Below are positions 38,557-46,411 of a DNA stretch of 64,000 bases, one piece after another. Each line of letters starts with the position of its first letter. The first letter of the stretch is position 1. This DNA comes from Myxococcus sp. CA023 (GTDB lineage Bacteria; Myxococcota; Myxococcia; Myxococcales; Myxococcaceae): positions 124,001-188,000 of the forward strand of contig NZ_JAAEAH010000002.1 of NCBI RefSeq assembly GCF_010998615.1, in the 5' to 3' direction. The notes below the pieces were generated by a model. It saw only the letters and a program-made list of their open reading frames with translations, did not search any database and was not told the DNA's origin. The position numbers were made by a program, and so were the translations under genes.

Positions 38557-39225
38557 TCAGCCCCCGCCGAAGACACTGGCCAGGCTGCGGCCCCCTTGCA
38601 CGGCGCCGTAGATGATGACGATGAAGTAGGTGAGCGACCCCACCGTCATCCCATGCCCCATGAGGATGAAGTAGCCGTCGCGCTGCAGGATGCCGATGGC
38701 GAAGAAGAGCGCGGCCAGTGCGGGCAACGTGTTGCTGAAGGGAATCAGGCCGAACGGCATCATCAGCAGCACGCCCGCGAAGAAGAGCATGAAGCCGTTG
38801 AAGCGGTTGGTGCTGGAACCGTGCGTGAGCGCCAGCAGCCGCGGCTTGCTCATCTTGTCCACGTACTTGGTGAAGACCTCCGCGCCCTTGTCCAACGCCG
38901 GGGCCAGGTTGGTGCGCAGCAGCGGCTTGTCCAGCAGCTTCCGGGGCAGCCAGGGCGTCCGGTTGAACGTCACGCCCACGCCGATGAGGACGATGAGCAG
39001 GCCGAACACCGTGGACACGCCCGGAATCGACACGGGCAGGAGGAAGGGGAAGGTCAGGATGCAGCAGAAGAGCAGCAGGCCTTGCTCACCACACGCCTGC
39101 ATCAGCTCCCGCACCGTCAGGGATTCGGGCAGCCGCGCGGACAGCGCGCGGAGGGTGGCGGAGAGCTGGGCCTGGGTGTCCGAAAAACCCGTGGACGAAG
39201 AGGGGGTAGGCGAAGGCGTCGACAT
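38557..39225 (-). CDS. ExoD-family exopolysaccharide synthesis membrane protein
   Basis: 222 residues. LPESLTVRELMQACGEQGLLLFCCILTFPFLLPVSIPGVSTVFGLLI is the signature of ExoD, an inner-membrane protein first linked to exopolysaccharide and alkaline tolerance in Sinorhizobium. Four to five membrane helices. The C-terminal AALFFAIGILQRDGYFILMG is also typical. In a myxobacterium it might affect matrix or capsule. Separated from the DUF2378 gene by 36 bp on the same strand. Confidence 0.85.
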   Translation of the reverse strand: MSTPSPTPSSSTGFSDTQAQLSATLRALSARLPESLTVRELMQACGEQGLLLFCCILTFPFLLPVSIPGVSTVFGLLIVLIGVGVTFNRTPWLPRKLLDKPLLRTNLAPALDKGAEVFTKYVDKMSKPRLLALTHGSSTNRFNGFMLFFAGVLLMMPFGLIPFSNTLPALAALFFAIGILQRDGYFILMGHGMTVGSLTYFIVIIYGAVQGGRSLASVFGGG

Positions 39226-39261
39226 TTCAAGCCGTCACTACCACGCCCTCCCCGTCAATGC

Positions 39262-39831
39262 TCAGCTCCAAGCGATGTCGTACACCGCCTCTTCGCCCTC
39301 CCTCCGGACAATCTGGACCGAGGGGTGTTTCGCCCCGCTGGCCTCCAGCCCCGCCAGGAAGAGCCCCACGTAGAAACCCGCCACCACCACGGGCCGGCAG
39401 GTCAGCGCATACCGGGTGGGCCCCAACTGCTCCATGTGCGTCTCCAGATAGTTGGTGCCCGTGCGCAGGTTGCGCGTCATCCGCGCCAGCATGCGCTGCG
39501 GCCCCAGGAGCCGCACGGTGCCCAGCAGCGCGCTGCCGATGAGCGTGGAGCTGAAGCCCTCCACGAAGCGCCGCCCCACCACCGCGGCGGCCTCGTCCAG
39601 CGGCGCCTCCGGTGCCAGCGTGGCCGCCGCGACCTTCAGCGCGGCCACCCAGACTTTCAAGGGATAGGCCAGGGCCAGCGAGCCTCGCGCATCGAGGCCC
39701 ACCTCGCGCAGCCGGCCCACACACGCGTCATCCAGGTCATCGCCCAGGGCGCGAAGCAGTCCCTGGAAGCTCTGCTGGAATACAAGGGGTTCGGGATTTT
39801 CCAAGGCGCGGCAATGTATCGCCTGGAGCAC
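39262..39831 (-). CDS. DUF2378 (TIGR02265) family protein
   Basis: 189 residues. The phrases FQQSFQGLLRALG, LAYPLKVWVAALKVAAATL, FVEGFSSTLIGSALLGTVRLLGPQRML and NYLETHMEQLGPTRYALT identify DUF2378, a Myxococcales-specific paralogous family of about 180 residues with unknown biochemistry. Start GTG 39831 lacks a clear ribosome site; TTG 39804 is possible. Its presence supports the taxonomic call. Confidence 0.85.
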   Translation of the reverse strand: MLQAIHCRALENPEPLVFQQSFQGLLRALGDDLDDACVGRLREVGLDARGSLALAYPLKVWVAALKVAAATLAPEAPLDEAAAVVGRRFVEGFSSTLIGSALLGTVRLLGPQRMLARMTRNLRTGTNYLETHMEQLGPTRYALTCRPVVVAGFYVGLFLAGLEASGAKHPSVQIVRREGEEAVYDIAWS

Positions 39832-40027
39832 AGGGCCTCAACCCATCGGGTGACTGTCTATCGATGGCTATTCAACACCCGGCATGGGGGCGCGGCGTGT
39901 GCCTCATTCGACACGGAGCGCCACGCCGCGCTGGGCTCGCGCGACGCAGTGTGATGAAGAGCCGACGGTCCGCGTCATCGCTCGGGCCCGCACGACGCGC
40001 TGCCCCTCTCCACCGGAGTCCGCCCTC

Positions 40028-40684
40028 ATGAACACGCCCTCTCGTCACCTCTTCGTCGCTGGCGCCACGGGTGCCACGGGCCGCACGCTGATGCGACAGG
40101 CGCTGTCGCGCGGTGCGCCGCCAGTCCTCGCACACGTGCGGCCGAAGAGCGCGGACAGCGACCTGGTCCGCCCCTGGCCCCACAAGGCCATGGTGGAACT
40201 GTCTGACGGTGAGACGCTGGTGGAGATGATGCGCGGCTGCACCACGGTGCTCCAGTTGATTGGCACCATGCGCAAGCGCTTCGGGTCGGGCGACACGTAT
40301 GAGACGAGCGACATCGGCACCACGCGGCAGTTGGTGGAGGCCGCCAGGCGCGCGGGTGTGGACCACCTGGTGTTGCTCAGCTCCGTGGGCGCGGGCCGGC
40401 CGGTGGGCGCGTACCTCAAGGCCAAGGCGGAGGCGGAGCGACTGGTGCGCGACAGCGGCATCCCCTGGACCGTGGTGCGCCCGCCCGCCTTCGAGGGCGA
40501 GTACCACCACATCAACCCCGTGCTGCGCGCCCTCACCCGCCTGCCGCCACTGCGGAACATGCGGCCCATCCACCTGGACCAGCTCGCCGCCGTGCTGCTG
40601 CGTGTCTCCGAGCGACGCGCGCCGCTGAACCAGGTGTTGGAAGGCGACACGCTCTGGGCCGAGGTCGCCGCCGCGGGCGCCTGA
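40028..40684 (+). CDS. NAD(P)H-binding (atypical SDR, NmrA-like) protein
   Basis: 218 residues. FVAGATGATGRTLMRQALSRG is the atypical-SDR dinucleotide motif; DHLVLLSSVGAG, YLKAKAEAERLVRDSGIPWTVVRPPAF are typical of the SDR_a5/NmrA-like group. The active-site Tyr of classical SDRs is replaced by YLKAK arrangement (Y-x-x-x-K type, GAYLKAK). Could be a redox-sensing or quinone-reductase-type protein. It faces the decayed helicase downstream. Confidence 0.82.
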   Translation: MNTPSRHLFVAGATGATGRTLMRQALSRGAPPVLAHVRPKSADSDLVRPWPHKAMVELSDGETLVEMMRGCTTVLQLIGTMRKRFGSGDTYETSDIGTTRQLVEAARRAGVDHLVLLSSVGAGRPVGAYLKAKAEAERLVRDSGIPWTVVRPPAFEGEYHHINPVLRALTRLPPLRNMRPIHLDQLAAVLLRVSERRAPLNQVLEGDTLWAEVAAAGA

Positions 40685-40779
40685 GCCATCTTCTAAGCCA
40701 GAGAGCTTGAATCCGTTCAGGGGGTACCCGAAGCGCCAGGTGCCCCAGCCGTCCTGAGCGACGCAGCCTCCGCAGGAGG

Positions 40780-41129
40780 CGGACAGTTCTTGGAGACCTG
40801 GAGCAGTTCGACCGGGACCGGGTGATGGCGAAGTTCGGCAACCACAGCACGCGGGTGCTGATGGCCACGGACGTGGCGGGCCGGGACATCGACGTGGAGG
40901 CGCTGGACTCGGTGGTGAACTACGAGTTGCCCCAACACCCCGAGGCGTACGTTCATCGCATCGGCCGGACGAGGCGCGTGGGCTGGCCGCGTCGGACGTG
41001 GGCAAGATCGATATCCACGACCGCCACGCCTTCGTCGCGGTCTCCAAGCGCGTCGCGAAGATGGCCCTTCCGCGATTGAGCGAGGGGCGCATCAAGGGGC
41101 GCAAGCACCGCATCGAGCGCGTGCGGTAG
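40780..41129 (+). pseudogene. dbpA: Decayed DbpA-type DEAD-box RNA helicase, C-terminal remnant
   Basis: Frame 1 from 40780 reads VLGDLEQFDRDRVMAKF, TRVLMATDVAGRDIDVEALD and YVHRIGRT, helicase motifs IV-VI. At about 40980 the frame is lost; frame 3 then continues with SDVGKIDIHDRHAFVAVS and KGRKHRIERVR before TAG at 41127-41129, which is the DbpA RNA-binding domain that recognises 23S rRNA helix 92. The first two thirds (Q motif, Walker A, DEAD) are absent. So both truncation and a frameshift have occurred. DbpA identity is inferred from the C-terminal domain. Confidence 0.85.
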
Positions 41130-41325
41130 TCGCCTCTCCCTGTCACATTCTCAAAGTGTGAAATCTTCCAAGTGGTGTGTTTCGCGTGAATTAACTCGCC
41201 GTATGCGCGGTCCCACGGGGGCCGACGGCGCTCGCGGGTGCTCGTCGGAATTTTCGCGCTGTTGGGGCCGCGAGTTCAGGGCCGCAGCTCGCGAGAGCAA
41301 ACCCTCGCATCAAAGGATTCATCCT

Positions 41326-41919
41326 GTGAATACGTCGTTCATGCGTTGGCCGTGCGCGCTTGCTGGACTCTCCCTCGGGGCCCTTCTCGTTGCTTGTGGA
41401 GGTGACTCGGAGCCGTCCAATCCGAACGGAGATGGAGATGGAGATGGAAATGGAGAGGAGGTGCCTGTCACGGAAACGACGGTGAACGGCAGGCCCGCGA
41501 GCGAGTACTACGCACAGTTCGCCTATGAGAAATACGCTGGCGCCCCGGGTGGCGCGGTTGCGTTCCCCGCCCAGCGGGATGGCATCAACCTGTTCGCCGC
41601 GACCGCCTTTCTGAAGCAGGACAAGAGCTTCATCCTCTACTACGCCGAGGGCGCGGGGACCGTGCGTTCAAATGGCTACACCGCCGAGATTCCTCTCTCC
41701 CGCATGTTCAAACGCACCGGCACCTGGAGGGTCAGTGGCAGCTCGTTGAAGCTCGGCGACCTGATGACCTGCCAAGGCCTCAAGGTGGACGGAAACGACG
41801 CGCTTCTCTGCACGCTGGACCGGACCATCGGCTATGCGGACGCGGTGGGGAAGACCGCGACGTTCACGCGCTCGACCAACTCGTCGCCGAATGACAGGCA
41901 GTGGGCCGACTACCAGTGA
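41326..41919 (+). CDS. Lipoprotein with acidic Asp-Gly linker
   Basis: 197 residues. GTG 41326 has AAAGGA eight bases upstream; ATG 41341 is an alternative. Lipobox GALLVACGG. A low-complexity linker NPNGDGDGDGNGEE comes from a GATGGA tandem repeat. The C-terminal 150 residues (VNGRPASEYYAQFAYEKYAG, FLKQDKSFILYYAEGAGTV) look like a beta-sandwich or lipocalin-like fold; not recognised. Confidence 0.65.
   Translation: MNTSFMRWPCALAGLSLGALLVACGGDSEPSNPNGDGDGDGNGEEVPVTETTVNGRPASEYYAQFAYEKYAGAPGGAVAFPAQRDGINLFAATAFLKQDKSFILYYAEGAGTVRSNGYTAEIPLSRMFKRTGTWRVSGSSLKLGDLMTCQGLKVDGNDALLCTLDRTIGYADAVGKTATFTRSTNSSPNDRQWADYQ
41429..41458 (+). repeat. GATGGA-type coding microsatellite
   Basis: Tandem hexamers (GGAGAT three times, then GGAAAT) inside the lipoprotein gene, encoding alternating Asp-Gly. 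Because the unit is six bases, copy changes keep the reading frame and would only alter linker length. Confidence 0.7.
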
Positions 41920-41970
41920 AACCTGGGCTCCCTGCGAGGTCATGTAAGGAACTCCATTTCAACTAAGTGT

Positions 41971-42054
41971 ATGGAGGAAACCAACTTCTCCGCTCATCCC
42001 ATCACGCTGGACGGAGTTCGTTGGCCTACCACCGAGCACTCCTTCCAGGGCTGA
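41971..42054 (+). pseudogene. NADAR-domain fragment (YbiA/RibX-like)
   Basis: A 27-codon frame reads NFSAHPITLDGVRWPTTEHS then FQG and stop. This matches the start of the NADAR fold (snF.....i.ldG..wptsEHyfQ), found in ADP-ribose/riboflavin-pathway and phage-defence proteins. The rest (about 120 residues) is missing, so it is a remnant. Based on a short match only. Confidence 0.6.
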
Positions 42055-42061
42055 AAGCAAT

Positions 42062-42101
42062 GGGGTCGGAGACCGCTGAACGCTCAGCGGCTTCCGGCCC
42101 C
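42062..42101. terminator. Strong 18-position hairpin
   Basis: The sequence folds on itself: GGGG-t-CGGA-ga-CCGCTGA / TCAGCGG-ct-TCCG-g-CCCC around an ACGC loop, 15 Watson-Crick pairs with symmetric internal mismatches. It lies 43 bp past the stop of the MFS-transporter remnant (leftward) and just after the NADAR fragment (rightward), so it may be the old terminator of either. Confidence 0.55.
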
Positions 42102-42143
42102 GTTCTCGTGTCACGTCCGGCCTCAAGGCCGTGGCGGGGGCGC

Positions 42144-42353
42144 TCAGCGCGCCTCGCCGGACTTGCGCGCTTCCTCCTGCTCGTCCCAGATGCGCACGTT
42201 CTTCGTTTCCTTGAGGTACAGGCTGCCGACGACGAAGGTCGTGAGGTCGACGGCGATCGGGTAGATGAGCCCCGCGTAGATGTTGCCCGTGGCCACCGTC
42301 ACCGCCGAGGCAATCCGCGGCAGAAGGCCTCCGAAGACGCCGTTGCCCTGCGC
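42144..42353 (-). pseudogene. C-terminal remnant of an MFS (metabolite:H+ symporter) transporter
   Basis: The minus strand is open for about 70 codons with GNGVFGGLLPRIASAV, ATGNIYAGLIYPIAVDLTTF, VVGSLYLKETKNVRIWDEQE, ending at TGA 42144-42146. This is the last two membrane helices and tail of proton-linked MFS transporters of the MHS/ProP/KgtP group. An in-frame stop at about 42354 cuts it from any N-terminal part, and no other helices are found upstream. A deletion probably removed the rest. Confidence 0.7.
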
Positions 42354-42362
42354 ACACGCACT

Positions 42363-42536
42363 TCACGGTTTCCGGCGTTCCAGAGAGAACTGAAGGAAGC
42401 ACTCGGCGGAGCTCTGCGTTAGGACCCGCGGCTCCTTGCCCGTCGTCCGCGGCGAGATAGCGCCCAGGAAGAGGGCCCGCACATCCTCGTGCCTCCTCTC
42501 CTGGGGAACCCCCTCGCCGGAGGCCGGGGCCAGCAT
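42363..42536 (-). CDS. Short unidentified ORF
   Basis: Possible 57-residue protein (MLAPASGEGVPQERRHEDV ... TQSSAECFLQFSLERRKP) starting at an ATG 6 bp after the Imm49-like stop, on the same strand. It has no recognisable domain and may be the tail of another decayed gene. Weak call. Confidence 0.25.
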   Translation of the reverse strand: MLAPASGEGVPQERRHEDVRALFLGAISPRTTGKEPRVLTQSSAECFLQFSLERRKP

Positions 42537-42541
42537 GAACC

Positions 42542-43309
42542 TCAGTCGACATCCATCCACGAGTCTTCACCCGGCCGCGTCCGGTCCAGCGTTCGTGTGA
42601 GTGACGGGATGTGGAGATAATCCTCCTCGGTCTCCAGCCCGTTGCGCTCGGCCAGCCGCGCCAGCACCAGACCTTCGAGGGAGAAGTTCCACTCGGTGGC
42701 GAGAAACTCCTCGGGGAAGGGGGTGGTCTCCGCCTGCGCCTCCAGCCTGTCCTTCCTGTCCGAAAGGAACAACGCGAGCGCCTGATTGAAGGCGTCCGAG
42801 TCTGCTTGAAGCAGTGCCCGGCACACGTCGAGCCGGAGGTCCTCGGAGCCTCTCAGCGCGCGCTCATAGCGGGCAAGGAGGTCCTCACAGGCGGCCACCG
42901 GGGCCCCCAGCACGCCATGCTGGATGAGGAACTCGATGAAGAGGAAGTCCTCCTCGTACTCCTCGCCCTGGGCCCAGGCCCGCCGCGCGTGCCGCGCAAT
43001 CAGCGCCGCGCCGTCGAAGTCCCCTACGCCGACCGCGTCGAAGAAGGGCCGCGAGAGGCTCAGTCGCACGTCGGCGTTCCCCGCGTTGCGCAGGTAGTGG
43101 GCGAAGGCCCGGCCGCTCCGATGGAGGTGATGGAGAAAGGGCTCCGAGGTGCCCGTCAGGAAGAGCGAGCCAATGCCCGCGACACGGAAGTTGTCACAGA
43201 ACGTCAGGATGTGCCGCGAGCGTCCCGCCCCACGGACGAGCACCCGTCGCAGGGCCCGGTTCTGGTGCAGGGCGTTTTCGATGACGGCGGGCAGGAAGCG
43301 GGAGGCCAT
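42542..43309 (-). CDS. Imm49-like immunity protein
   Basis: 255 residues, soluble, Leu- and Ala-rich helices. RSGRAFAHYLRNAG, then at the C-terminus FNQALALFLSDRKDRLEA, EWNFSLEGLVLARLAERNGL and YLHIPSLTRTL follow the Imm49 pattern (helical immunity family of polymorphic toxin systems). It is the last gene of the type VI effector cassette, 33 bp after the ketosynthase-like gene. No nuclease toxin of its own is adjacent, so it may protect against a foreign effector or one that was lost. Confidence 0.65.
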   Translation of the reverse strand: MASRFLPAVIENALHQNRALRRVLVRGAGRSRHILTFCDNFRVAGIGSLFLTGTSEPFLHHLHRSGRAFAHYLRNAGNADVRLSLSRPFFDAVGVGDFDGAALIARHARRAWAQGEEYEEDFLFIEFLIQHGVLGAPVAACEDLLARYERALRGSEDLRLDVCRALLQADSDAFNQALALFLSDRKDRLEAQAETTPFPEEFLATEWNFSLEGLVLARLAERNGLETEEDYLHIPSLTRTLDRTRPGEDSWMDVD

Positions 43310-43342
43310 GGGCGCACCTGGAAGCGGGAATGAGGGCGGGTT

Positions 43343-44470
43343 TCAGGCCCCCGCGGAGTGGAGACGCAGACAGCCCACGATGCCCCAGGGGGAGCTGGAG
43401 ACGACCAGGGCCTGCCCCGTCCGGGAATGTCCCCGGACGAAGGCGTGGACCGCCTGGCAGACCCCCAGCGCTCCGCTCGCGGCGCCGACATCCCCTACCG
43501 AGACGCAGGGGAGATGAACGTTCGGCGCGGCCAGCTCCTCCCCCAAGCGGATGAGCGCGGTCCCCCACTCCCGCGCGCGCCACTCCTCGCCGTTCAAGTC
43601 GGAGTAGAGGTCCCCCTCGAAGCGAGCCGGGCGCGGGCCTCGCGCGAGCACCTCGCGGATGCAGGCCGTGAGCCCATCTCCCTGACTGACGTGGCCCGCG
43701 TACAAGTGAAGGCGCTCCTGGGCAGTGGCCACGCCCGTCACCAGGGCCAGGGGCGCGGCGCCGCGCTGGCGCGCCCCTCCCTCCTGCTCCAACAGGAAGC
43801 ACGCGCCAGCCTCTCCGGGCATCAGGCCCACCGGATTGTCGCCCACCTTCAGGCGGCCCTCCTCGTCGAGCACCCGCAGCGCCTCGGGGTCCAGCAGCGA
43901 GTCGACCGCGAGCACGAGGATCCGCTCGAAGCCGGCCCGCCACAGCTCGCCCGAGGCCTGCTGGACCGCCACCGCCGCTCCCGCGGGGCCCTGGTCCACC
44001 ACCCGCACATTCGCGTCGGGGAGGGACAGCCCCAGCGCGTCGCGGAGCGGGCGGAGGCAGTGCTCGCGGATGCCATCCAGGCCATCGTCCCCCTCCACCT
44101 CGAACACCCCATCATCACGGGAGGGGGCGACCATCATCAGGGCCGTGCTGCTCCAGAACCTCGCGTCGGAGGGGCGAGGAAGTCCGGGCGTCTCCAACAC
44201 TTCACGGAGGCAACCTCGCGCCAGGCGCAGCCATCGCCCCATTCCCGCAAAGCCGTCCGTATAGCCCTGGACGGGGTGTGCGGTGAGCGGAAGGGTGTCC
44301 TGGGTCTCCGGCTCCAGCACCTGGAAGTGACTCACCCTTCGAGGGCGAGAGATGCCTGCCCGGATGGCGGCGCACGCCGAGGCGGCATCACGTCCCACCG
44401 ATGTCACGGCTCCGATGGCGGTGATGACCCCGAGCACGTCTCGCGGGTGGGGCTCGCGGGGGGCGCTCAT
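43343..44470 (-). CDS. Ketosynthase-like protein without catalytic residues
   Basis: 375 residues; the ATG overlaps the TIGR02270 stop (ATGA). The fold is that of thiolase/beta-ketoacyl synthases: VLGVITAIGAVTSVGRDAA, VVDQGPAGAAVAVQQASGEL, LVLAVDSLLDPEALRVLDEEGRL, PGEAGACFLLEQ, VSVGDVGAASGALGVCQAV. The nucleophile Cys is replaced (VVDQGPAGA), the first His motif (HGTGT) reads SDLNGEE, and the second (GHxxGA) reads VGDVGAA. It cannot condense acyl chains by the normal route. In this cassette it may act as a scaffold or effector-loading factor. Confidence 0.8.
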   Translation of the reverse strand: MSAPREPHPRDVLGVITAIGAVTSVGRDAASACAAIRAGISRPRRVSHFQVLEPETQDTLPLTAHPVQGYTDGFAGMGRWLRLARGCLREVLETPGLPRPSDARFWSSTALMMVAPSRDDGVFEVEGDDGLDGIREHCLRPLRDALGLSLPDANVRVVDQGPAGAAVAVQQASGELWRAGFERILVLAVDSLLDPEALRVLDEEGRLKVGDNPVGLMPGEAGACFLLEQEGGARQRGAAPLALVTGVATAQERLHLYAGHVSQGDGLTACIREVLARGPRPARFEGDLYSDLNGEEWRAREWGTALIRLGEELAAPNVHLPCVSVGDVGAASGALGVCQAVHAFVRGHSRTGQALVVSSSPWGIVGCLRLHSAGA

Positions 44471-45804
44471 GCGTTCATCCACGCGTCGAAGCCGCGCGTG
44501 AGCCGCTCCAGCGACAGCGCCCCGGCGGCCCGGAGCCGCGCGCGCTGGTGTCCGCACCAGCCTCGGGTCTCCACCTGGCAGCCCCCCCGGCTCCTGACGG
44601 CCAGCTCGAAGGCCAGCGCCGGACGGTGGCGCATCGGCGCCAGGTGGAGGGCCTGGAGCAGGGCCTCGGGTGTCCACGGCACGCCATCCCGGTAGCGGCC
44701 CTCCGGTTCGAAGCGCTTACGAGCCCGGGCCCACCACCGCTCCACCTCGGCCACCTGGACCCGGCCAGGACGGTGCTCGGGGGGCGGCAGGCTGGAGGAC
44801 ACGGCGCCAGAAGGCGGCGCCACGTCGTCCTCGTCATCCCCGCGCATGAAGAGGCCCTCCGTGGACAGACCGGTGATGACGGAGAAGGTCCGCAGGGCCA
44901 GCCACGCCACCTCCGGCGTCTGCTCCTTCAGCACGGCCAGGGCCGCGTCCGCCGCCGCCAACCGGCCACTGAAGCCGAGCGCCCACAGGGCCTCCGCGCG
45001 CAGCTCGGACCTGTCCAACGCCCGAACCAGCTTCTCCACGTCGGCGGGAGCCCCTCCGGCCGCCAGCGCGAGCATCGCCAGGCGGGGCTCCGCCCCCTCT
45101 GTCGCGAGCCGCTGGCAGGACTGCCAGGCCGCGCGCAGGCCCCGGAGCAGCCCTGTTTCGATGGCGGCATCGCGCACCAGGGGCCGGGCGTCCTCCATCC
45201 CCTTGCGAAGCCAGGTCGCCAGCACCGGCGGCTTCGTCACCCGCGCGGCGCGGAAGGCGGCCGCGAGGAGCACCGGCTCCGTGTCCGCGAGGACCAGGCG
45301 CTCCAGGAGCGAGCCCGCGTCGACTTGCCGGAAGGCGAGGAGGTCGAGCAGTTCGGCCTGGAGCGTCGGCACCAGACGCGGCAGCAGGTCGAGCAGCGCG
45401 GCGTCCAGTTCCTGGCGCTCGCACAGCGCCAGCGCATGCCGCAGCCAGGGGCGCCGCTCCGCGTCTTCCCCCCATCGCTCCAGCACCAGCGCCTGCTCGC
45501 CGGACGCGAGCAGCACGAAGGCGGCGGAGGCCACGCCTCCGGGCTCCTCGCTCTCCAGCGCGGGCCGCAGTATCCGGAGCGCGACTGGCGGTCCGCCCAC
45601 CCGGAGCCCGTCCAGATGAGCTCGCAACCGGGCCTCGTCGCCCGCCTCGACTTCGAGCAGGGTATCATCCGGGGAGTCCATCGCCCGTTCCCGCTGCGTC
45701 CAGAGGAAGCTGGCTTCCTCCAGGTGCTCCGCGAGCACATCCCACAGCAGCGGCGGGCGGCGCGTCACGGCGCGAGGAAAGGATGGAGAGAGGGCCTCGC
45801 TCAT
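44467..45804 (-). CDS. TIGR02270 family protein (HEAT-like)
   Basis: 445 residues. LLWDVLAEHLEEASFLWTQRERAM is the family's start; the middle is a set of HEAT-like helical pairs (VALRILRPALESEEPGGVASAAFVLLAS, DAALAVLKEQTPEVAWLALRTFSVITGL). TIGR02270 proteins accompany PAAR/DUF4150 genes in type VI secretion islands. A role as an effector chaperone or adaptor is plausible but not shown. Overlaps the neighbouring genes on both sides by four bases. Confidence 0.8.
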   Translation of the reverse strand: MSEALSPSFPRAVTRRPPLLWDVLAEHLEEASFLWTQRERAMDSPDDTLLEVEAGDEARLRAHLDGLRVGGPPVALRILRPALESEEPGGVASAAFVLLASGEQALVLERWGEDAERRPWLRHALALCERQELDAALLDLLPRLVPTLQAELLDLLAFRQVDAGSLLERLVLADTEPVLLAAAFRAARVTKPPVLATWLRKGMEDARPLVRDAAIETGLLRGLRAAWQSCQRLATEGAEPRLAMLALAAGGAPADVEKLVRALDRSELRAEALWALGFSGRLAAADAALAVLKEQTPEVAWLALRTFSVITGLSTEGLFMRGDDEDDVAPPSGAVSSSLPPPEHRPGRVQVAEVERWWARARKRFEPEGRYRDGVPWTPEALLQALHLAPMRHRPALAFELAVRSRGGCQVETRGWCGHQRARLRAAGALSLERLTRGFDAWMNA

Positions 45805-46400
45805 GTCTTCGGCTCGTCGCTGAAGCGCAGCTCCATCCAGAGGATGTTGGTGAGCTTGCGGTCGTACAGTTCCCGCGCCAACTCCCGGCCAATGACATAC
45901 TCGGATGGGTCCCCGTCCACCCGGAAGAGCTGGGGCGCGTTCTGCATCTTCGCGCGGTCCAGGACGTACTTGCGAATGCGGAGGATCTTCTTCGGGGCCT
46001 TCGTGCTCCACGAGATATCGCTCGCCTCGAGGTCAAGGCAGTCGACGGTGCCAATCGGATTGATGATGAAGTAGTCGCCGCTGTAGGGGCGATTGCGGTG
46101 GTCGTAAAGCGTGAACGGGAGGTACTCGATCTCGTTTGTGCAGTGCTTCTGGATGGCCTCCTTGAGCGCGGAGGAGGCAATCAGCATGCCCCGCCCATTG
46201 CCAATCAGTGCCGACAGCTTGATGCCCGGGTGCTCCGGGCTCATCGGGATGCGGGCATCCTTCGGATAGAAGGGGCGCAACCGCTCGCCGAGGTTCGTGG
46301 CATAGGACTTACCCTCGATACCCTCGACGAACCGGCTGAGGAAGCAGAGGTCCCGGTCGTTGGCGTTGCCCATTGTGTCGAGAAGGCGGAATCGCATCAT
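45801..46400 (-). CDS. DUF1629 / Imm11-type immunity protein
   Basis: 199 residues. FRLLDTMGNANDRDLCFLSRFVEGI, LSALIGNGRGMLIASSALKEAI, YLPFTLYDHRNRPYSGDYFIINPI and DCLDLEASDISW are diagnostic of DUF1629, renamed Imm11. It starts 11 bp after the AHH nuclease gene, the usual toxin-immunity order, so it should block that effector. GC at codon third positions is lower than in the core genes, as is common for exchanged immunity genes. Confidence 0.85.
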   Translation of the reverse strand: MMRFRLLDTMGNANDRDLCFLSRFVEGIEGKSYATNLGERLRPFYPKDARIPMSPEHPGIKLSALIGNGRGMLIASSALKEAIQKHCTNEIEYLPFTLYDHRNRPYSGDYFIINPIGTVDCLDLEASDISWSTKAPKKILRIRKYVLDRAKMQNAPQLFRVDGDPSEYVIGRELARELYDRKLTNILWMELRFSDEPKT

Positions 46401-46411
46401 TCGGTCAGTCC

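Noticed and set aside
41959-42570. 203-residue minus-strand ORF across the decay zone
   Set aside because: It reads through the hairpin and the MFS remnant in the wrong frame and resembles no protein.
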